Shown here: positions 1-11,399 of the stretch, piece after piece
Layout of the letters: every line of letters begins with the position of its first letter
Position numbering within the stretch: the first letter of the stretch is position 1
Assembly: GCF_000350225.1 (NCBI RefSeq)
Contig: NW_005178923.1
Coordinates: 206,336 to 270,335, forward strand
Direction of reading: 5' to 3'
DNA: 64,000 nt
From: Chondrus crispus
Lineage: Eukaryota; Rhodophyta; Florideophyceae; Gigartinales; Gigartinaceae
Notes under the pieces: generated by a model
Told to the model about the DNA's origin: nothing
The model's input: the letters and a program-made list of their open reading frames with translations, nothing else
Database searches by the model: none
Translations under genes and position numbers: made by a program

Positions 1-1077
1 ATAATAGCAAAGGCCAATGCAAGACCAATGAATCATGACTTTAGATTGCTTGATGAGAAACATACTACCTCTTGCTTTGGTCTGGTCAAGAAAAAACTCG
101 CTCGGTTCCTTTTTCCGAGCCGTACAGTGGACGTGGGAAAGGAAGCACCACAGCAGCGCTTAGATGGTTAAAGGATTTCTCAGGACGCTTTCCGCGTGTA
201 GCAGAAGTTCCCAGACACATTATTGGTATCTCTCCATCCCAAATGGATAACGAGAGAGCATTCCGTCTCGCCTGTGTAATATCATAGCTGCGGAGAAATT
301 GGGTTAAGGTTAAGCTGATGGAAAATCTGATGCAGATATCACTGAACTATCCTGGTGAAGCTGCAGGATCAATGTTTAGAAGTGGAGAGGACTTTGCAGA
401 CTAAGAAGTTAGGTTGGGGTATGAAACGAGTGGGATGAAGGATATTGATGTACATAATGAGAGCAATTTCCATTGACGATCACGACCATGACCAGCCGCG
501 GCTTTACCCCCTTCTACAATGGTTCATTCGCTCCGATTTGGAGCGAATTGATGGCTCGGATTAGCGAGGAAGAGCTTCACAAGTGCAATGAAGTGAAGCA
601 CAGTACACAAACATTGGCAAGAGAATGAATTCACTGTTGCTTGAAGCTGTAATGCCCCCAGGCCCCCTTCAGAGCCAATCTCCACTCCAGTTTATTAGGC
701 CTGAGGCGCTTTCCGTAGCACAGTAGTTGTTTAGCGGGTACAATTTTTTGTCTATTTGAATACTGGGCATTCAGAAAAGGGAAAGGGATATCAAATCGTT
801 ATGTTGGCCATTTTAAAACCCGACTAAAGGACCATGCCTTGTGCCTTGCGCACTTTTTAAGCCCCTTGCCCAATGTCTTGGACCCTTTTTTGAACCCCAT
901 GCCTTTTTTGTTGCCCACAGGGCATCGCCCTGACCCTTGTCAGACGACAAGAGTCAAGTCAAGCTCGCCTCTTGCTGCCACAGCAAGGTCAACGATATGC
1001 CATACACCTATCCGTGGCCCCTCGACGCGAGGGGTAGACCCCCTGCCCGCCCAACACTGGTCTTGACATTACAAATG
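1..1077. other. No recognisable gene
   Basis: I see no convincing coding region here. Open frames are short and mostly begin at TTG or GTG rather than ATG. A few stretches could be decayed retroelement sequence running on from the copia relic at 1.1-2.7 kb, but I cannot show it. Confidence 0.4.
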
Positions 1078-1386
1078 TCAATTCCAGTTGCAATTGGTAA
1101 ATCCTTTGCCATCGCACCTGGGGTAGCATGAAAAAGTCTCTTCTGCCAAAGTTAGCGTTGTTTTTGGTCGAAAAAATGCTTTGCATGCCACGTCAAGAGC
1201 AAATTCTGCATCATACAGTACTTCAGGTCTTTCAACTCCTTTCATGTACACTTTCCGACTGTCTCTTTGGGTTATTTCACAGGACCCAGTTCCAGTGTAT
1301 TTCACCAGTAGGCTGTTCGGGACCCTATGTGCCTTATCCCGCGGGCGCGTAGTAGGTCGTTGTACGAGATCCGTCACAACTCCCAC
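1078..1386 (-). pseudogene. Possible copia protease/pre-integrase fragment
   Basis: A 102-codon minus-strand open frame lies downstream, in the minus direction, of the copia gag/protease relic at 1.94-2.66 kb and would fit the next segment of the same polyprotein. The repeat block between them, roughly 1.4-1.94 kb, looks like inserted material. The frame has no diagnostic motif of its own, so the call rests on position and on loose similarity to the region before the copia integrase. It could equally be noise. Confidence 0.25.
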
Positions 1387-1683
1387 ACGAGGAATTGGTA
1401 GAGCGTACGTGGGCGCTGGACTGTAGACACCGATAGAGTAGCAGGGGATTCAACCCAGGAAACGAAGAGCGACAGACGAAAAGAGGAACAAAAGGAACGT
1501 TTAATGACGGAAGAAGTTGAGAGAGCCGCCGAGCTGAGCTACTAGAGTAGAGTACTTCGTAGTAGTGTTTGACCGTCCTCCCCCTTTTCCCTTCCGCGCT
1601 CCCGCGCTCCACTTACTCTAACAACACTGAAGTGGAGTGACTTCTGTAGAACACAGTGTTTTCGTTGGCTGAAAGTACTTATA

Positions 1684-1925
1684 GTTCATCCAAAGTGTAC
1701 GCGTACACTTTGGATAAACTTCCTTACAGTATGAGTTTCAAAAGTGGGCTTACAGTTCATCCAAAGTGTACGCATACACTTTAGATACTGTCTATTAGAG
1801 TACACGTGTTATCTTGCAGTTCATCCAAACTGTGCGCTTACACTTGTGATACTGTCTCTTACAGTACACGTGTTATCTTACAGTTCATCCAAAGTGTACA
1901 CGTACACTTTGGATACTGTACAAGT
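1684..1925. repeat. Tandem array of about four palindromic units
   Basis: Four units of about 63-71 bp each carry a palindrome around the core ATCCAAAGTGTAC/GTACACTTTGGAT. The palindromes start near 1688, 1759, 1822 and 1887. The first (1688-1715) and fourth (1887-1914) are perfect 28-bp palindromes; the second has one mismatch and the third is degraded. CACGTG hexamers lie between or beside units at 1803-1808, 1867-1872 and 1932-1937. The array sits inside a copia relic and may be part of an inserted LTR. Confidence 0.85.
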
Positions 1926-1939
1926 GTCCGACACGTGCA

Positions 1940-2660
1940 GGCGCGCACTCCAGCGCGCCGGTGCAAATCCCAAAAAAATTGCCGAAAATTGAAATATGGC
2001 GTTGCACCACACCAGTGTCATGTTTATCACCGTCGAAGGTAACGGGAAGCCAGCATGTCTAGCTTTGCTTATAGAGATGAGGTTGCAAATCATTGTCGGT
2101 ACATACCAGAAAGATTTCATCTTCAAATATTGCTTGCGTCCATCAACTAAGAAATTTCCACGGTCTGTATTAATTCCGACGACATCTACAAGTTGCCCAT
2201 GGTCAACCTCAACGGCTGGCCCGTTTGTTTGTAGAGTTTAAAACTTAGCAAGGATGTTGCACATTTATGATGCGCTTGCTGATTCCACCATCCACTTCTG
2301 CCACATCTTTGGTGATAGTTATACTTCTGCATGCATCACACACTTTGACAGTATGGCAACATTCATAAGTTCATCAATGCTTTCAGAACTTCTCATGTTC
2401 CTCTTCCTATATTTGACGTAGCTATTCTTGGCCCTGTGCTTGTTTCCTTTTCCAAATTCATACTTCATTTCTCAAATGTTCCACTTGGATCCATGTTTAT
2501 GGAAACAACGATCTACAGTGTGCCTCTATCGTCCACAATGAGCACAACACTGCTTCTTAGTATTTCTTTTCTGTCCTAGAACTCTTTTCAGTTCACATTT
2601 CACCGTCACGTGTCCCTTCCCTCTCAACAACTGTTCTTTCTTCAACCTAGTTTTCTAAAG
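1940..2660 (-). pseudogene. Ty1/copia gag-protease relic
   Basis: Minus-strand translation shows a retroviral-type zinc knuckle at 2505-2549, C-x2-C-x4-H-x4-C, in which a TAG replaces the residue expected after CGR. Downstream, at about 2126-1960, the frame reads WYVPTMICNLISISKARHAGF. This matches the copia pattern of a leucine/valine-rich 'YVP..K.NLIS' segment between protease and integrase. The in-frame stop and the loss of flanking domains mark it as dead. It continues, if at all, toward 1078 after a repeat-rich interruption. Family assignment is from motif recognition only. Confidence 0.7.
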
Positions 2661-2940
2661 CGAAATGCAAGCTTGGTGGACAACTCTCCATGTCCTTCCG
2701 TATCTACCAGTTTCAGATCTTAAGCAATAATTGCGTACACATCAGCACAAAACTGATCTGCCATACAGTAGTAAGTCTACAACAATACAGTATGAGTGCA
2801 CTGGCAGCGCGTTCCTTCACCTCACCCCGGCTCGCTGTAGTACTTCCCCATCTTCGACGCTATTCAACTCCCCATAACCTCAACCTTGTCGCCATCTGCC
2901 CTCTCACCATTCCGTCCGCCTGCATCCCAATCCTCTCACC

Positions 2941-3957
2941 ATGTTTCTCACTCAGCAGATTTTCCATTTTCTTCTTCTCCTCTTTGCTCTCTCGCTCGCC
3001 ACCCAATTCTCACTTACTTCCGGATTCCAACCGAAAAGCGTCACTTTTGCCCATGGCTCTAACTATATCACTGCAGACATCCGCTCCGGCTCTATCTTCC
3101 TTGTCGATGTCGCTTCCGGCCTCGTCACCACCGCGGTAGCCCCGATCCTTGGTCGCAACGGCGTCGGCATTGACGCATCAAAGGACAGGCTCTTTGTCGC
3201 CGGAGGTGCCTCATTTATTCCTGGGGTAGAACAAGCACTACAAGTCAACAACATCCCCACTGGCGCACCAATCGCCGCTTGTACAACCGTTTGAGACGGC
3301 TTCGTTAATGATGTTATCGCCGAGAAAGACTTTACCTTTGACACAGACTCGTTCCGTGTCGTGGCATACAAGTTATCTATTTCCGCTCTCCCTCGTTGCC
3401 GATTCGAAACCATGGCCCTCCGTACCCCGTGTTTCAGACCTGAAGGCGGTGTATTCCGTGCCAACGGGATCGCAAAGTACAAGGGTGGCCTCATCGTCGC
3501 AAATTCAGAACTTGCCACACCCTTTTTCATAGAATATTAACAGCAAAAAGGGGCCAAGAATGCTTACTGATGGCACTAGTGAAGGCGTCGATGGCCAGGA
3601 CATCGTGCGGATAAATGGTGGTTCACTGTTCTACGTCACTTAGAATAGTCTTAACCGAGTATCGGTGTGGAAGCTGGCCATCCGCAGGAGTCGCGTGTAT
3701 GCGAATTTCGTCAAAATGTCACATCATCTGGATTTAATGTCCCCACCACCGTTTTTGTTAAGAAGAATACCCTCGTGTTGCCCGACGCTTCCTTTCACAG
3801 CGTTCCGTCGACCGGGCTTATTGACGACGACGTAAGGCTGAACATAACAGCAATTATATCTAAAGCAAAATTAGTTCGTAGGACACTCTGGCAAATGAGA
3901 ATGTGTGCGCAGAATCGTTGCACTGCCAGTAATGATTTTTACTTGCCAGCTTATTGA
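2941..3957 (+). pseudogene. Secreted SMP-30/NHL-like beta-propeller, broken
   Basis: The ATG at 2941 opens a frame with a hydrophobic N-terminus (FLLLLFALSLATQF), a likely signal peptide. It continues into propeller-like sequence (GRNGVGIDASKDRLFVAGG), stops at TGA 3292-3294, and resumes in the same frame with VNDVIAEKDF and TDSF, the hallmark of the SMP-30/gluconolactonase-like six-bladed propeller group. Further segments ANGIAKYKGGLIVANS (to TAA 3538-3540), then a shifted frame from 3560 with DGQDIVRINGG, a TAG, and a final piece 3667-3957 (VPTTVFVKKNTLVLPDASF) follow the order of the family. At least three stops and a frame change make this a pseudogene. Intact relatives are secreted or membrane-linked; the substrate is unknown. 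Introns could explain some breaks but no clean splice sites were evident. Confidence 0.65.
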
Positions 3958-4565
3958 TGGGAGGATTCAGTCTCTGGTCGGCGTGTTTCACTTGCGCAGT
4001 GATGCAAGAAGGATCAGGGTGTTGTTAAACACAACAAAACAAATCGATTGATGGAAGAACAAATGAACAGGTGGGTGTTCATTCTACTACAATCGACACA
4101 ATCGCGAAAGATATATATACAATAAAACTTTGCTATCTCGACAGTGGAGTTGGCTAATGTTTCAACTACTGCACTAGTTTTAGTCCTTCGACCACAATAC
4201 ACGGGCACAACGTAGAAACACACAATAACGCGTGGATAACTTTTATAGGATGAACTTGGACAATTCAGGGGCTGTCCTTGCCAGTGCAGTTGCGGTTCTC
4301 GAAAACGCATTTGTTAGAGCACAGCACACAATAGATATAAAATATTGCGCAAGAATAAAACGTATGGACAAAACAAAACGCAGTGCGGAGTAAAGTAAAA
4401 TTTAAAGCCATTATAACATAAGAGCACACATGTCACCACCCCCTCTTGCTCTTAATGCTTACTGGAAAGAGCGACCACCAAGTGTCTCTCCCTGTTTTTC
4501 GAACTTGACGCGAATCAGGTTTTCGAACGTGACGCGAAGCAGAGATTTGGTTAAAATATCTGTGA
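3958..4565. other. No gene; possible 3' end of copia element
   Basis: AT-rich stretch next to the copia RNase H fragment (4566-4895, minus). The downstream non-coding end of that element would lie here. I could not define an LTR with matching ends. The start of a sequence near 4020 (tgttgttaaacac) loosely resembles one near 12193, the other side of the element, but the match is too weak to call. Confidence 0.35.
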
Positions 4566-4885
4566 TCATAACGTCAGTCGGAAAGTACTTGATCTCGCTC
4601 TACCCCGAGTGACACATTCCTTTGATTTAGTTAGGGCAAATCGAGAAATGATTAGCCTTGGCACACCGTCCTTGCTCCAGGCAATAGAACCCTGTTTACC
4701 CTCAAAGATTTGCGTGGGCACATTCAGCTTCGAATCAAATTCCTCGAATAGTGCTGACATCCACGCAATGCTCTTGCATGTCTCCTTCAAAGCCATATAT
4801 TCTGATTCATTTGTAGACAAGGCTAAAAGCTTCTTCCCAGAGGGGAAACACCAACTAGATGATCTCGCTAACTGTAGGAGGCTCC
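4566..4885 (-). pseudogene. Ty1/copia RNase H fragment
   Basis: The minus-strand frame reads FPSGKKLLALSTNESEYMAL followed by SIAWMSALFEEF. This is the C-terminal RNase H segment of copia polyproteins, whose signature is roughly 'K.Q..VALSSTEAEYMA' with the catalytic Glu. It is the 3' end of the element whose upstream parts lie at 7.5-11.9 kb; the compound LTR block 4886-7498 separates them. The final ORF residues past 4885 belong to the LTR, not to the element. Confidence 0.8.
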
Positions 4886-7498
4886 TGTAGTGCAAAGCGC
4901 CTCTCAGGCTGAGACCGAGGTCCCATGGTCCAGAACAACAGCATAAATGACAAAAACATCAACTGCCGACGGCAGAGCGCTACAGAGTGTCCGACTCTCC
5001 CTTCCCCCTTTCAACGGGCTTGCAGCTCGTGGAAGCTCAGATCCCTGATGGGGGGACAAAGGAAGGAGCCCGTCCCGGGATCGGTGTGGTAGAGACTTGT
5101 GAAGACGAGTGCTCAACGTGCGGAGGGGGCGTCTACGTAGGGTACCCGGTTCCATTGGCTTGTAAGGCCAATACGCGATGAGCGTCTTCAACACCTTGAA
5201 TGCGCGGCAAGGTCTTCGACGGTGGCCTCGCAACGCAGCCCGACGGGATGAGGTCACAGTAGCAGCGCTACACTAACGTGTCGTCCCATGGCTCGAAACA
5301 CCTTCACCGGTTCGGTCGCAACCAATAGCGATGGTACCAGCACTGACGGTGGTGTAAAATGCGCCTGGTAGGCAGTGGGCAAGGTCGAAGACCCTCACGG
5401 CCCGAAAACAAACAAACAAACAAAACAACCAAAGCAGCCGGCAGCGCAATCCCACGGAGTGTTCGGAGCTCCCTTTCCCTTTATGCGGGCTTGCGGCCCG
5501 CGGTAGCTCCAATCTCAAAAAGGGGGAGCAAAGGAAGAAAAGCCCGGCCTGGGATTATAGGTGCGGTAAAGGCTTGAAAAGGCAAATGCTGCACGAGTGC
5601 GGTGTGTCTACGCAGACCGAACCCGCTGGGTCGTAAATCCAATGCTCGTGGAGCGCCTTGATACCTTATACCCTTCATAAGGTCTTCGACGGGGACGTCG
5701 CCACGTAGCCCGTCGGGGAAGAAGAAAACGTAGCAGCGCTGCACCGTCGTACTGCCCGATGGTTTAGTACCTTGTTGACATCTCATGACCCTTTTTGCAG
5801 CAATCAGATTTCCTTGTGTAGGGCTTGAACAGTGTAGTGCAATGCGCCTGTCAGGCAGGGACCGCGGTCCGATGGTCCAGCAAAAACAAGAACAGCAACA
5901 AAAAGAAGAACTGCCGACGGCACAGCGCTACGGAGTGTCCGACTCTCCCTTCTCCGTTTAAACGAGCTTGCGATTCGTAGTAGTTCAGATCCCTGATAGG
6001 GGAGGCACAGAGAAATAGCCCGGCCCGGGATCGATGTGGTAGAGACTTGCGAAGAAAACTGCTCGGCGAGTGTGGGGTGGGGCGTGTACGTAGGTGTAGT
6101 ATAATCACCCCCAACGACGAGGGGGGGTGAGTACTGACAGTTCGGAAAGACCCCGATCCGCGGGAAGACAGAAGCACGGCCCACCCACGGTACCGAGCAC
6201 GGGCTCGCGGTAGCGGTGGTAGAGCGGGATCGGGGAGGACGCGCGCACGCGCCAGCGGTTCTACGCCTCGACGCCCCGGAGTGGTACTGGGTGACGATCC
6301 AGTACCGACGAGCGGAGGTGGAGCCGGCTCGTGGGCGTGCTACGCGCGTCCTCAACCCGCGCGCGGTGCGACTCCTAGGTAAAACGGACGGAAGTACCTA
6401 AAAGTAAGAGGGCGGACCAAGGTGGAGGATCCTTGACAAGTCGGTGCTTGTCGTCCTCCACCGCCGGCGGTCCGCTCATATTTAATGTACAGGGTCACCT
6501 ATCATAACATTACAGTAGTGCAGGTCGGCTTGCACTGTAGTGCTGTCAGCCGTCGGGGCTGGCAGCACACGTGTTGTACACGTGTGTGTGTGCGCGCCTC
6601 CGTACACGTGGGGTACACGTGTGCGCGCGCACTGAGGTACTGTAGAGCTCGGGCTCTACTGTTATAAATCTAATCTAAATCTAATTTAGGGAGGGGGTTA
6701 TGCTACAGTAGGTACCCCGGTTCCCCTGGGTTGTAAGGCCAATGCTCGTTGAGCTTCTTCGACACCTTGTAACGCGACAAGGCCTTCGACGGGGCGTGGC
6801 AATGCAGCCCGACGGGATGAAATGAAAGTAGCAGCGCTACACCAACTGTGCCGCCCGATAGATCGAAACACCTACACCGGTTCGGTCGCAACCGAGGCCG
6901 ATGGCACCAACACTGGCTCGAACACACGACAAAGCCCTTCGAGGGAGACGTCGTTGCAACAGTCTCCGTCTGAAAATGGGTCACGGTAGCAGCGCTACGT
7001 CAACTGTGTCGCCCGATGGCCAAGACACCTACACCGGTTCGGTCGCAACCGAGGCAGATGGCACCAACCCAAGATAAGGGAAAATAGGTGGAATTAGAGA
7101 TAGAAAAGGATAGGGAAATAAAGGAAGAGGAAAGGGAACCCCCGAGCGCAAAGGATAAAGTAATCTGTGGTAAAAAGGAATGTCGTGTGAAAGACGGACT
7201 TCGACCAAGGCGATATCAGACTCTGGCAACTCGAGTCACCTTTACTGACTTGGTGGTCAGCGGGCTAAGGTATATATCGCCCAGCCGGAGCATTACAGTA
7301 GCTCGCGGCGCTAGATCCTAGATCTAATCTAATGCCAGCAAAATTAATACTGCCTAACTAACTAAATAAAATTAATATTTAAAATAGAAACTGTGCAAAT
7401 ATTCACACGTGTGTCCCCCAATCCCAGACTACAGTATTCACATTCCAGCTTAGTTTCTTTTCCCCTCACCCCCTTGTGCAACCCCTTATTGCACTACA
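4886..7498. repeat. Compound array of TGTAGTGCAAT-family LTRs
   Basis: The block opens with TGTAGTGCAAAGCGCC at 4886 and ends with TTATTGCACTACA at 7498, the two ends of the main gypsy LTR family of this window (antisense orientation here). Two further LTR starts occur inside, at about 5353 (tgtaaaatgcgcctgg) and 5835 (TGTAGTGCAATGCGCC), but only one LTR end is present. It therefore holds three truncated LTR copies in a row plus a nested LTR of another family (6095-6707). Bases flanking the block (gctcc and aacag) do not match, so no target duplication remains. It splits a copia pol gene between reverse transcriptase and RNase H. Confidence 0.75.
6095..6707. mobile_element. Solo LTR, TGTAGYATAA family, 613 bp
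   Basis: Starts TGTAGTATAATCACCCCC and ends GGGGGTTATGCTACA, terminal inverted ends as in LTRs. It is flanked by perfect 5-bp target duplications, gtagg at 6090-6094 and 6708-6712. The interrupted sequence rejoins the LTR into which it inserted. Four CACGTG hexamers lie at 6568, 6579, 6605 and 6616. Relatives sit at 17729-18986 and 18108-18754. No coding capacity. Confidence 0.88.
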
Positions 7499-8836
7499 AA
7501 CAGCGCCTGCATAAAAAGAGGATCGCAGCAGGGACGTCGCGTCATGTTCCTGCAGAGAGAGAGAAGGGATCCAACCACTTGTCAATAATTTCGTTGGCCC
7601 ACAGGCTCTATGAGGAGATTTTGAGAAGCTGTAGAAGCGAGAGTGGTCACGGGTTTACATTCTCTCATGCCAAATCGTTGAAGGATACATTTAATAAACT
7701 GACTCTGACCAAGCCAGGCCCCTCGGGTAATTCCTCTTGAACTATACGCCTAGAAAACTCCTATAGTGACGAGATACATTACATCTAGTTCCCCAGAAAG
7801 TCTGTTCCTGGCTTCATTTATACTTGTCTCCTCAGGTCCCATTTGAGTCACATCATCAACTTACAACAAAATTCACACATTACTTTTTCGGTAAACACAA
7901 CTGTCTGCCACAAGAGCACAAAATCTCAGTTGTCTCATTACCGAATTCCGCTTTTCATACCACAGCCTCGGCGCTTGCCTCAGTCCACGCAGTCCCTTCT
8001 GTAACTTGAATGCTTGCCCTGGTTGAAGTGTTAGATTGACGCCCTTGGGAGGCCTACCGTAAACATTTGAGTCGATGTCTCCATGCAAGAAAGCCATTCA
8101 AACATTTAGCTGAATTATTTCATAACCTCCGAATACTCCAATAGTTCGAGAGCAGCGAATGTTAGCAAATTCCACAACTGGAGCGTAAGTGTGATCAATA
8201 TCTCCTTGAAAGCAACCATTAACAACAAGTCTTGCCTTGTACCGACCAACTGTTCCATCTTGAGACATCTCATTCTAATATCGAAGGGAGTTGAAATCGC
8301 TTTAGCCCCTTCTGGGAACCTTTTTAGAGTACAAGTCTGTTGCTGCTTTAAAGATTGCACTCGTCTTCAACTTCTGCCCTCTAGCTCTTTGATTTGTTGG
8401 AAATGAGAGCTTCTACAAGAGAAGTAGGGTCACATTGGCCTGCGGATAGTTTCTCTGAGGTTGGATTGAATGGTGTTACCGATCGTCGTTCTCTCTGTGA
8501 ATATATTTAGATTTATTCAGCACAGCCTGAATCTTGGTCTTCTTGATTTTTTGTAAAGGTGCTCTGGGATCTGATTGAGCCTAGTGACCCTCATCTGTGA
8601 ATGATGCAGATGGGATGTATGTATTTGCGTGAAGGGAATTTGTTTCCACCTGATCTTAGCATTCTCATTATTCTGCCTGACAGGGACAGAATCTGGTGGC
8701 GACTGCGTGTTAGAGTTACTGTTTCTCTGCAGCAGGTCTGGACGCTAAGCGGCAAGCGGCTTAATCCCCTTCTCATCCAGAAGAATATCATCCCTTGCAG
8801 ATTCACACCATTCAAGCGACGGGAAATTGTTTTCTA
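7499..8836 (-). pseudogene. Ty1/copia reverse transcriptase, decayed
   Basis: Minus strand. The segment at 8097-7873 reads MAFLHGDIDSNVYGRPPKG then LQKGLRGLRQAPRLWYEK, the copia RT signature 'AFLhGdL.E.iYm.qP.G' and 'L.KsLYGLKQaPR.W'. The piece at 8360-8115 supplies the preceding part of RT, ending near the 'LEL..YSEVMK' run, and 8815-8591 is the linker after integrase. Frames are broken by stops and shifts. The expected YVDD region downstream is not readable before the LTR block at 7498. It belongs with 4566-4885 and 8745-11325. Confidence 0.75.
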
Positions 8837-9393
8837 ATACGCAGACATGAGGAGATACTATTGGTTTCTGAGACTCTTTAACCCAGACCTTGAAAAGATT
8901 ATTCTCAAAGAACACACAAGAACGCCTTGATTGCTTTTGGAGTCGAGCTTCTTCCTTTTCTGCTTCGGAACATGCGTCCATGTAAGGCTACCCAAGACCT
9001 GAACGTGGTCTACTCGCGGTTTGGCAGCATTGTTCAGTTCGAACGAGTTCTTAGTGTCAATTCGAGGACACACAAAAGCGGTTTCGAATATCTGCCCCAT
9101 GTACTACAGCTTCAGCCCAGAATGCCTGAAACATCTTGGCATCTGAGAACATTGACCTGGCAGACACCAAAAGAATACGGGCACACCGTTTATCCATGCC
9201 GTTTTGATCTGTACTGCAAGGAGGAGTAGCATCGAACTCAATACCATCCAATGTGTGGTATTCCAAAAGAGAAATATATTCACCCCCCATCACAGCGCAT
9301 TCTTTTTATTCTGTAATCATAATTGCGTTCCACACAGCGCTGATCCTTCTTGAAAGCATCAGCTACCACTCTCTTCTTTGCGATCAGAACAAC
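8745..9393 (-). pseudogene. Ty1/copia integrase, C-terminal part
   Basis: Minus-strand frames across 9293-8745 carry GIEFDATPPCSTDQNGMDKR, the copia integrase 'GI.h..t.P.TPQQNG..ER' segment with Lys-Arg in place of Glu-Arg at the catalytic position, then HVPKQKRKKLDSKSNQGVLV, the conserved post-catalytic stretch of copia integrases. Several frameshifts separate the pieces. The upstream half lies beyond the solo LTR at 9394-10440; removing that LTR and one acaac copy joins the two halves in frame order. Confidence 0.8.
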
Positions 9394-10440
9394 TGTAGTG
9401 CAATGTACCTGGCAGGCCGCGAACACAGTCCGACGGTCAAACAAAAAGAAGAAAACAACAAAAGCAACAACAACAACTGCCGATGGCACGCGCTACGGAG
9501 CGTTCGAGACTCCCTTTCCCCTTGTGTGGGCTTGCGGCCCACGGTAGCTCAACTCCGACGGGGGGATAAGGAAAGATGCCCGGCCCGGGTGGAAAATGGT
9601 GGTAGAGACTTGTGAAGACTTGAGCGCTCGGCGAGTGCGGGTTGGGCTTGTCTACGAGGATGTAACCGCAGTTCGCTGGGTTGTAAGGCCAATTCTCGAC
9701 GAGCGTCTTCAGCACCTTGGGTATAATTCAAGGTCTTCGACGGGGGCTTGTTCAGCACTACCCGACGGGATCGTAATTGTGTAGCAGCGCTACTACCGAC
9801 GGGTTGCCCGATGGCTAGAAACACCCTCACCAGCGCGATCGCAATCGCGGTAGGTGGTACCAACTCTGTCTTATACAGTAAGACCTTCGACGGAGACGTC
9901 GTCACAACAGCCTTCCGACGGAACTTGAAACAGTAGCAGCTCTACACGACGTGTTGCCCGATGGCTAAAACACCTACACCGGATCGGTCGCAACCGACTC
10001 CAATGGAACCAACACAATTAAGGGAAAGATAGAAATAGAAGTAGAGGAATGAATAGGGAAATAAAGGGAAAAGAGAAGGGAACCCCCGAGCGCAAAGGAT
10101 GCCGTAGACTTAGGTAAAAGGGAGCGTCTTGGTAGAGGCGGACTTCGACCAAGGCGATATTCAACTCTGGCAACTCGGGTTACCTTTACTGACTTGGTGG
10201 TCAGAGGGCTAAGGTATATATCGCCCCGCCGGAGCCACTACAGTAGCTCGCGGCGCTAGATCCTAAATCTAATCTAATGTCAGCAAAATTAATGCTAACT
10301 AATTAACTAAATAAAATAAAATAATTAGAAATTAAAACTGTGAAATTATTCACACGTGTGTCCCCCAACCCGGACTACTTTTCATATCCAAATATTTTCC
10401 TTTCTTTTCACCCCCCTTTTCAGGTGCGTATTGCACTACA
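9394..10440. mobile_element. Solo LTR, TGTAGTGCAAT gypsy family, 1047 bp
   Basis: Begins TGTAGTGCAATGTACC at 9394 and ends GCGTATTGCACTACA at 10440. It is flanked by perfect 5-bp target duplications, acaac at 9389-9393 and 10441-10445. The orientation is antisense relative to the LTR of the plus-strand gypsy copy at 43993. It carries the family's conserved TATA-like segment (ggtatatatcgcccc on the plus strand, near 10214-10228). No internal gene remains, so it is a solo LTR left after recombination between the two LTRs of an insertion. Confidence 0.92.
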
Positions 10441-11325
10441 ACAACCGTGATGAAACCTGAAAATTCATTAATGATGATCACGAAGTGTTGTGAGCGTCTG
10501 AAAGAGTCCTCTGACATAGGGCCACAGACTTCACTGTGAATTACCTGTCCAGTCTTGATTTCACGAAACGGCTTTGGACGCATTACACACTTGTGTTGCT
10601 TTCCCTGCATGCAACCCTCCCAATCCAGAGCGGAACGCCTTAATCTTGCAGATCCGATCTCGTAAGGAGATCGCTCCGAGACAATTGTCTAATTCTTTCT
10701 ATGTTAACATGTCCCAAGCTACTATTCCACTGCTTCTAAGCTTCTTTTTGGGAAACCATGGCTAAGGAAGATATTGGTTTTAGTACACCAGCAAAAACTG
10801 CAAAGATACCTCCCTTCTATCTGCCCTCAAAGTCTTTCACGCCGCACAGTAGAGCGGTGCAATGGTCTTTCTCAAAGTTGACAGTGCACTCCTCCTGGCA
10901 GAGTGCAGAACAAGCTATGAGGTTGGCTTTTAGATCTGGATCATGAAGGACATTTCGTATAGACACATTTTCACCTGACGGCCGAAGTCCCAATTCTCGT
11001 GTCAGTTTCTGCCGTAGGGTTCTCGCTTGATACGTTATCAGTACTGCACCATATCCGACGACGATCTTCATTGGAGTCGTAGGTATCAGTCGTTACATAG
11101 GAAACATCGACGGCGATCAGTCATTTTTGATTTTTTTCTATTGTAGCTAGAAGCGCTTCCTCGACGGTCATGGTGGTTGGCAATCAACTCCCTTGTAATT
11201 TTCTCGTTGCTTCTCGTAGGTCGTTGACGCGAGGCATCCCACACCCTCTCCTCATATTTTTGAAGAATGCGAGCTGTCCCAGACTCCCGGGTAACGCTAT
11301 CAATTGCCTCCATATTAGCCACCAC
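10441..11325 (-). pseudogene. Ty1/copia gag end, protease and integrase start
   Basis: Minus strand, in order: 11325-11086 ends in a zinc-knuckle start (RRCFLCND) after a basic stretch. 11071-10817 has VLHDPDLKANLIACSAL, the copia post-protease 'VLyVPdLk.NLlS' motif. 10613-10441 has CMQGKQHKC and VIHSEVCGPMSEDSFRRSQ then HFVIIINEFSGF, the start of the integrase core ('vH.DvcGPm' and 'yfv.fiDd.Sr', with Asn-Glu where Asp-Asp is usual). Frame breaks separate the pieces. This is the upstream half of the element continuing at 9393. Confidence 0.78.
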
Positions 11326-11399
11326 ATGTCCGAAAGGGGATCAGTTTTTATCCCCGAATGAGGCTAGGAGAGTTGCTGCTTGCATATCTTCCCCGCAAC

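Noticed and set aside
1684-1925. CRISPR-like array
   Set aside because: Units are palindromic tandem repeats with near-identical spacers, inside a eukaryotic retroelement relic; not a CRISPR structure.
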